Source: Lachnospiraceae bacterium
GTDB lineage: Bacteria > Bacillota > Clostridia > Lachnospirales > Lachnospiraceae
Length of the DNA stretch: 64,000 nucleotides
Assembly: GCA_021202075.1 (NCBI GenBank)
Contig: JAJQDT010000096.1
Span: 62,001-126,000 of the forward strand
Reading direction: 5' to 3'
In this document: in pieces, positions 59,273 to 64,000 of the stretch
How the letters are laid out: the number at the start of each line of letters is the position of its first letter
Numbering within the stretch: the first letter of the stretch is position 1
The notes under the pieces: generated by a model
Database searches by the model: none
The model's input: only the letters and a program-made list of their open reading frames with translations
What the model was told of the DNA's origin: nothing
Program-made: the position numbers and the translations under genes

Positions 59273-61123
59273 TCACCGCAGCACCAGTATCGACTGCGCC
59301 GACATCTGCACCACATTCTCCGAGAGGGTGATCTCCTCTCCATTCAGCGTCAGATACCCGCTGATTTCCATTCCTTCAAGCGTGGTTCCAGCCAGATCGA
59401 CATTCACTGCGTCATCCGAGGTGTTGTACAAAATTGCAATTGTACTGTCCTTCCATGTCTTTAGAATCGCCGCAATCGAATCCGCGTTTTCCGAAGCATA
59501 TTCCGATACACTTTCTGAAGTGCTTTCCGATGCGCTCTCCGATACGCCTTCCTCCGCGCTGCCGTCATCCGCCGCCGAAGAAACAGAAAACGATGTCTTC
59601 GCGCTACCATCGCAGAGCTCTTCCACTTTTTCAACCGTCCCCCGCGCAATCTCCGGGTTTTCATTTCGAAGCGCAAGTGCACGCTTATAGTAATTCAAAA
59701 TGGAAGTCTCATCCTCAAGCTGCTCATCCGCCGCCGCAAAGGACGAGGTAATTCCCTCCTCCGCGTCCGCCGGACCATCCGTCATCCCTCCGGTATCCAC
59801 ATCCGACCAGAACATCGGGAGACGCTTGTTCTCATCCGCGCTTCCCTTACTCTTCATGCCGATTTCCTCGCCATAATAGACAAAGGTGTTCCCGCTCATG
59901 GTCATCAGCAGACCGGCCGCCATTTTTATATCGTTCTCATCCGAGACCAGCGCGTTTGAAATACGCCCGGTGTCATGATTGGAAATAAAAGCAGCGTCAA
60001 TATAGCCGGAATTCTCTGCGGAGAAATCCTCCTGCCACTGGATCATAGAGTCCACCAGGTTCGCTATCTTCAGTGTCCCGCGCGCCGCCTTGATCAGCTT
60101 GCCCTCCGCTTCCGCCATGTCAAAATTAAACATGCTCGGCGTTCCGCTTGCGTAATAATCCGCGATGGTCGCCTCATTTGCCCAGACCTCAGACACCATA
60201 TAAAAATCCGGATCCAGGCTCAGGCAATACGAATACAGCCAGTTCAGCACCTCTGTATTAAACGCGGTGTCGCCCTCCTCAAAATGCAGCGCCGCATCCA
60301 TGCGGAAGCCATCCACGCCCATATTGATCCAGTATGCGGCAATCTCCTCCAGCTCCTCCCGCAGCGCCTCATTGGAGAGATCCAGATCCGGCATCTCCGA
60401 CCAGAACACGCCCTCATAGTACCACGTCGCCGCACTATCATCATTCACAGCAGGAATCTCATAATAGCTGCTGCTCTCCTGTTCCTTTGAAAAATGATAA
60501 TATCCCACATAAGGACATTCCTTTTCATCCGGTTCTTCCCCGTCTTCCAGCGCGGCGAGGTACGCGCATGCCGTCTGAAACCATTCATGCTGCGAAGAGG
60601 TATGATTGATCACAAAATCAATCACAACCTTTATCCCCCGCTCGTGGCATTCCTCCACAAGCGCCTGAAAATCCTCCAGCGTGCCATACTCTTCATCGAT
60701 ACCGTAATAATCCGTCACATCATATTTATGGTAGGTCGTCGAAGGCATTACCGGCATCAGCCAGATTCCGTCAAACCCCATCTCTTCGATGTAGTCCAGC
60801 TTCTCGCGGACGCCATTCAGATCGCCGATGCCGTCTCCGTCCGAGTCATAAAAGGAATAGACGAAAATCTCATAGTAATTCCGATAATTATCAGCTGTCG
60901 CATCGGCTTCTGCCATTTCCGTCTCCGACAGTCCGGTCTCATCGGTTTCAGCCGCTTCCGTCTCCGACTCTGCCAGGGCCGGAATCGTCTGCCCGAAGCA
61001 CAGCGCAGCTGCCAGAAACATAATCAGCAGCAGGTGCTTTCCCCCGCTGCGGGTCACATTCCGGTTCTTCCGGAAAACAGCAGACAGAGCCGAAAACACC
61101 CCATCACTTACGTTCGTTCTCAT
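59273..61123 (-). CDS. Secreted GH13 alpha-amylase
   Basis: A 616-residue enzyme with a signal peptide (about 29-51) and an acidic spacer, then a GH13 barrel. All four conserved regions are present: DFVINHTS (about 169-176), GFRMDAALH with nucleophile Asp276, SEVW with acid/base Glu312, and FISNHD with Asp384. A Ser/Glu-rich repeat (SESASESTSESVSEYASE type) interrupts the C-terminal beta domain. It would cut starch or maltodextrins outside the cell for uptake by the adjacent importer. ATG 61123 is the only start that includes the full signal peptide. Confidence 0.93.
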   Translation of the reverse strand: MRTNVSDGVFSALSAVFRKNRNVTRSGGKHLLLIMFLAAALCFGQTIPALAESETEAAETDETGLSETEMAEADATADNYRNYYEIFVYSFYDSDGDGIGDLNGVREKLDYIEEMGFDGIWLMPVMPSTTYHKYDVTDYYGIDEEYGTLEDFQALVEECHERGIKVVIDFVINHTSSQHEWFQTACAYLAALEDGEEPDEKECPYVGYYHFSKEQESSSYYEIPAVNDDSAATWYYEGVFWSEMPDLDLSNEALREELEEIAAYWINMGVDGFRMDAALHFEEGDTAFNTEVLNWLYSYCLSLDPDFYMVSEVWANEATIADYYASGTPSMFNFDMAEAEGKLIKAARGTLKIANLVDSMIQWQEDFSAENSGYIDAAFISNHDTGRISNALVSDENDIKMAAGLLMTMSGNTFVYYGEEIGMKSKGSADENKRLPMFWSDVDTGGMTDGPADAEEGITSSFAAADEQLEDETSILNYYKRALALRNENPEIARGTVEKVEELCDGSAKTSFSVSSAADDGSAEEGVSESASESTSESVSEYASENADSIAAILKTWKDSTIAILYNTSDDAVNVDLAGTTLEGMEISGYLTLNGEEITLSENVVQMSAQSILVLR

Positions 61124-61229
61124 TCTGTTTTCGAAGCCTCTGTCTTTCTCCGGAGACTTTTCTTGCGCCTGAATGCGGGAGAAAAGCCTCCGCAGCGGCT
61201 GCAGCGTACAGCCACAGCCGAATAAAATA

Positions 61230-62105
61230 TCAGCCTTTCACTGCGCCGCCGGTCACGCCTTCTACATAGTACTTCTGCAGGCACATGAACAGGATAGTCA
61301 CCGGGATAGCAACAAGCACGCCGCCCGCGCAGAACCTTGTATAGTAGCCCTGATAGTCGTTCGTCCATACCCAGCGCGTCAACGCAACCGCTACGTTGTA
61401 GCTGTCGCTGTAGCCAAACGCCACGTAGGAAGCAAATACATAGTCGCACCATGGAGCCATGAATGCGGTCAAAGCCGTATAGATGATGATCGGCTTGGTC
61501 AGAGGCATGATAATCGTCATCATGATGCGCGCGTTGGAAGCGCCGTCAATCCGGGCCGCCTCATCCAGTGCCTTCGGAATGGTATCAAAGTAGCCTTTGC
61601 ACACATAATAACCCATTCCGGAGCTTGCTACTGTCACCAAAATTAACCCCGGGATCGCGCCAGCCTGGATCAGGCCAAACTGCTTTAACAGGAAATACAG
61701 GCAGATCATCGTCAGGAATCCGGGGAACATACCCAGGATCAGCCAGAGCTGCATCATCGCCTGCCTTCCCGAAAAACGGGTTCTTGACAATGCATAGGCC
61801 ACACCTACAATCATAATGGTGTTCAGAATCGCCACGAAAATGGCAATAATCAATGTGTTCAGGTACCATTTCGGGAACGAGCTGTCTGAACTGAACAGCC
61901 AGGTATAATTATCCAGAGAAAACTCTTTGGGCAGGAAATAAGCGACCATCCCGCCATACTCCGTCGCGTAGGAGCGAAAGCTCTGAAGCACCAGCCCTAC
62001 AAAGGGAAACAGCCAGACAATGCTGATGAGAATAAGTACGAGGTAAATAATCGTATTGATCATCCGGTTGTGCCCACTTTGTGATCTCAATTTCTTCTCA
62101 TTCAT
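61230..62105 (-). CDS. malG: Maltose/maltodextrin ABC importer permease MalG
   Basis: A 291-residue membrane protein with six helices and the EAA loop EAARIDGASNARIMMTIIMP, which docks to the ATPase MalK. The C-terminal GYYTRFCAGGVLVAIPVTIL matches MalG. The ATG at 62105 overlaps the malF stop by one base (TAATG), implying coupled translation. No malK is in the window; a shared ATPase encoded elsewhere is typical in Firmicutes. Confidence 0.95.
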   Translation of the reverse strand: MNEKKLRSQSGHNRMINTIIYLVLILISIVWLFPFVGLVLQSFRSYATEYGGMVAYFLPKEFSLDNYTWLFSSDSSFPKWYLNTLIIAIFVAILNTIMIVGVAYALSRTRFSGRQAMMQLWLILGMFPGFLTMICLYFLLKQFGLIQAGAIPGLILVTVASSGMGYYVCKGYFDTIPKALDEAARIDGASNARIMMTIIMPLTKPIIIYTALTAFMAPWCDYVFASYVAFGYSDSYNVAVALTRWVWTNDYQGYYTRFCAGGVLVAIPVTILFMCLQKYYVEGVTGGAVKG

Positions 62106-63508
62106 TATTGGAATCCCTCCTCATCTCTCACAGACGGCAGGATCCGGTATACCACCAGGGATATCACAGCCGTTACCACGAATACCATGATACCGATGAC
62201 AGCCGCCATACGGTAGTTCGTATCGTTCACAGTCAGCTTATACAGCCAGGTGATCAGCAGATCCGTGTAGCCCGCGCCTCCTGACAGATTCATCGAAGTC
62301 GGATTGCCCTGCGTCAGCAGGTAAATCACATTGAAGTTGTTCAGGTTGCCGGTAAAGGACGTAAGCAGGTACGGTCCCAATACGAAGAACATATACGGAA
62401 GCGTGATCTTCCGGAACATCTGCCATGCGTTTGCTCCGTCAATTCTGGCACTCTCATAAAGATCCTCGGGAATGTTCATCAAAATACCAGTAGTCATCAG
62501 CATCATGTATGGAATACCGATCCACACATTAATTAAAATGATCAGAACACGCGAGTACATCGCATTTGACCAGAATGGTATGTACGTCTTGATGATCCCC
62601 CATTGTAGCAGATAGGTATTCACCAGACCGTCATTTGCGAACATCTTATACATATACAGCAGGGACACAAACTGCGGAACCGCGATCGTCACAACCAGGA
62701 TCGTTCTCCACAGTTTCTTGAACTTAATTCCCTTTTTGTTGATCATAATCGCCACGCCCAGGCCGAGGAAGAAGTTCAGAAATGTCGCAAAGAATGCCCA
62801 GACCAGGGTCCATGCCAATACCGTGACAAAGGTAGATCCAAAACCTGATGTCCCAACGGAGAACAGGTTCTTAAAGTTCTCCAGGCCAACCCACCAGAAC
62901 AGGTTCGTCGGGGACTGGTGATCCGCGTCATAATTTGTAAACGCAATGCAGATCATAAAGATAATCGGCAGAATCACAAATACAAACACACCGATATTCG
63001 GAAGCGCCAGCAGCGTGATATGAAAACGCTCATTCAAAAGTGACTTCAGATCTTGTCTGCCGGTCGGCAGTGCTTTTCCGGATTCCAGCGTTTTCTGGAT
63101 TCGCCTCTGCTGCCCGACATTCATCCTCCAGATATAAATAAACGCGAGTATAACAAATATCGTCAAAATGCCATACAGCAAAATCAGAAAGCTGTTATCC
63201 CCGTATACCGTAACCGGCACAATACCGCTTTTATCAATGTAAGACTCCACCGTACCCAGTGTCGGAAGCTTCACCAGATAGGCGGCTCCAAATGATACCA
63301 TATAATAGATAAACAAAATCTCCAGCGCCAGAAACAGGACGCCGCGCAGAATCTGCCTGTGTGCCAGCTGTCCAAATCCCATAATCACAAAGGACAGCTT
63401 TGCAGTCCAGTCGCCTTCCTTGAAGGTCGTACCAATCTCCGCGATGTTTCGGCCCAGCTGCGTAAAGAACCGGCCGACGCCAGAAGAAAGCCCTTTTTTC
63501 TCACTCAT
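62105..63508 (-). CDS. malF: Maltose/maltodextrin ABC importer permease MalF
   Basis: A 467-residue protein with about eight helices; the N-terminal region and the helices at about 55-75 and 105-130 precede the core, as in MalF. The EAA-type loop appears as YESARIDGANAWQMFRKITLP. ATG 63508 with GGGAGG 12 nt upstream is preferred over the GTG at 63520, which lies directly on that site. It forms the transmembrane channel with MalG and receives sugar from the binding protein encoded just upstream. Confidence 0.95.
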   Translation of the reverse strand: MSEKKGLSSGVGRFFTQLGRNIAEIGTTFKEGDWTAKLSFVIMGFGQLAHRQILRGVLFLALEILFIYYMVSFGAAYLVKLPTLGTVESYIDKSGIVPVTVYGDNSFLILLYGILTIFVILAFIYIWRMNVGQQRRIQKTLESGKALPTGRQDLKSLLNERFHITLLALPNIGVFVFVILPIIFMICIAFTNYDADHQSPTNLFWWVGLENFKNLFSVGTSGFGSTFVTVLAWTLVWAFFATFLNFFLGLGVAIMINKKGIKFKKLWRTILVVTIAVPQFVSLLYMYKMFANDGLVNTYLLQWGIIKTYIPFWSNAMYSRVLIILINVWIGIPYMMLMTTGILMNIPEDLYESARIDGANAWQMFRKITLPYMFFVLGPYLLTSFTGNLNNFNVIYLLTQGNPTSMNLSGGAGYTDLLITWLYKLTVNDTNYRMAAVIGIMVFVVTAVISLVVYRILPSVRDEEGFQ

Positions 63509-63621
63509 TGCGGCCTTCACCCTCCCTTTCGGTAAAAACAGAACGCATCAGAACAGCCAAAGCTCCTTCGCCCATTCCTCAGAGCGCTGTCCTGAAACAA
63601 TTGCGAAACACTTATATATCA

Positions 63622-63649
63622 GTACAGACCGCCAAGCGACGGTCTGTAC
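63622..63649 (-). promoter_or_regulatory. Intercistronic hairpin between malE and malF
   Basis: GTACAGACCG (63622-63631) pairs with CGGTCTGTAC (63640-63649), a perfect 10-bp stem without a T run. Lying in the 317-bp gap between malE and malF, it could stabilise the upstream malE mRNA, which is usually needed in excess. No gene is seen in the gap; short frames there lack start signals. Confidence 0.55.
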
Positions 63650-63825
63650 CATACTATTTTCCAATAATTTCCAATATTTTCTGAATTCGCGATGCAAATC
63701 CAGATCGCCAGACTTGGTCATCGTCCCAGACGATTTCCCATACACAGCGAACGGAATACCTGTAAAACACATTTCACTATATCACTGCAGGCATCCGTGT
63801 ATGTTCAAAATCAATCCTGCAGCTC

Positions 63826-64000
63826 TCAGCCTGCATAGCTCTGCAGCGTCTCCTGGAATGTCGTCAGAGCCGCGAGCAGATCCTCGTCAGAGCTGTCATT
63901 GTAGGTGCCAGCGATGATGTCATCGCCGAAGGAGGTAGAAAGTGTCCAGAAATCATCCGGATACTGTCCCTGCGGAATCGTGAAAGCCAGCTGCTCTGCC
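63826..64000 (-). CDS. malE: Maltose-binding lipoprotein MalE, C-terminal end (runs off window)
   Basis: The last 57 codons of a solute-binding protein. The readable end, AEQLAFTIPQGQYPDDFW to FQETLQSYAG and stop at 63826, has the alternating helix pattern and Tyr-rich end of periplasmic-type sugar-binding proteins. Its position before malF and malG on the same strand makes MalE the natural call, although the conserved core lies outside the window. Confidence 0.8.
   Translation of the reverse strand, partial: AEQLAFTIPQGQYPDDFWTLSTSFGDDIIAGTYNDSSDEDLLAALTTFQETLQSYAG

Noticed and set aside
63548-63772. 74-codon minus-strand frame between malE and malF
   Set aside because: It covers the intercistronic hairpin, lacks a ribosome-binding site and has no recognisable sequence.
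1-64000. tRNA, rRNA genes or a complete insertion sequence
   Set aside because: No cloverleaf-like or rRNA sequences and no transposase-like product were recognised on either strand.

Overview
The window looks like a chromosomal segment of a low-to-mid G+C, anaerobic, single-membrane Firmicute, most probably a gut Lachnospiraceae-type Clostridium. The reasons are: a Tad pilus locus with no outer-membrane secretin; a Gram-positive-type Pel locus; reverse rubrerythrin under a PerR-like regulator; separate AICAR transformylase and PurO-type IMP cyclohydrolase genes; a MecA adaptor; an LtaS-like sulfatase; and many secreted proteins with Thr/Glu- or Ser/Glu-rich spacers. No rRNA, tRNA, CRISPR array or complete insertion sequence was seen.

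Layout. Positions 1-8.7 kb (minus strand) hold a Pel-type exopolysaccharide operon: an SDR-fused PelD-like c-di-GMP receptor, a PelE-like protein, a large membrane protein, a DUF2194-like protein and the start of pelF. At 9.1-10.7 kb lies a decayed chimera of an AAA-ATPase-like gene and a sortase fragment ending in 42-bp repeats. At 10.9-16.9 kb are an SH3/NlpC-P60 wall hydrolase, thioredoxin reductase, an acetyltransferase, and a perR-rubrerythrin pair that share an operator. At 16.9-19.5 kb an A+T-rich three-gene module (XRE regulator, ImmA-type metallopeptidase, PIN-like protein) lies between two inverted copies of a 44-bp element; it is the best candidate for an undescribed system. At 19.5-22 kb a ZTP riboswitch precedes purO and purH. 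At 22-36.5 kb are a GH18 hydrolase, mecA, cardiolipin synthase, an LtaS-like sulfatase in one open frame with a class A beta-lactamase-like protein, pgi and several small genes. At 36.6-45.1 kb are mtnN with a hairpin-rich leader, a transglutaminase-like protein, murG, an ECF sigma factor, a HIT protein, a rhomboid protease and an acetyltransferase. At 45.3-56.4 kb is the Tad/Flp pilus operon. At 56.8-64 kb is a maltose/maltodextrin operon (malE end, malF, malG, secreted alpha-amylase) followed by a barrel-like protein and a zinc-ribbon protein.

Much of the window concerns the cell surface: exopolysaccharide, pilus, peptidoglycan and teichoic-acid enzymes, and extracellular starch breakdown feeding an ABC importer. 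Intergenic DNA is unusually structured. At least three families of dispersed hairpin elements recur, and about ten different minisatellites (units of 14 to about 57 bp) sit beside genes. Several of these invade coding sequence, at the sulfatase N-terminus, the C-terminus of the Tad DUF5702-like protein and the sortase chimera.

Limits: function calls come from reading motifs and recalled family features, not from searches. Starts were chosen from ribosome-binding sites and are noted where uncertain.
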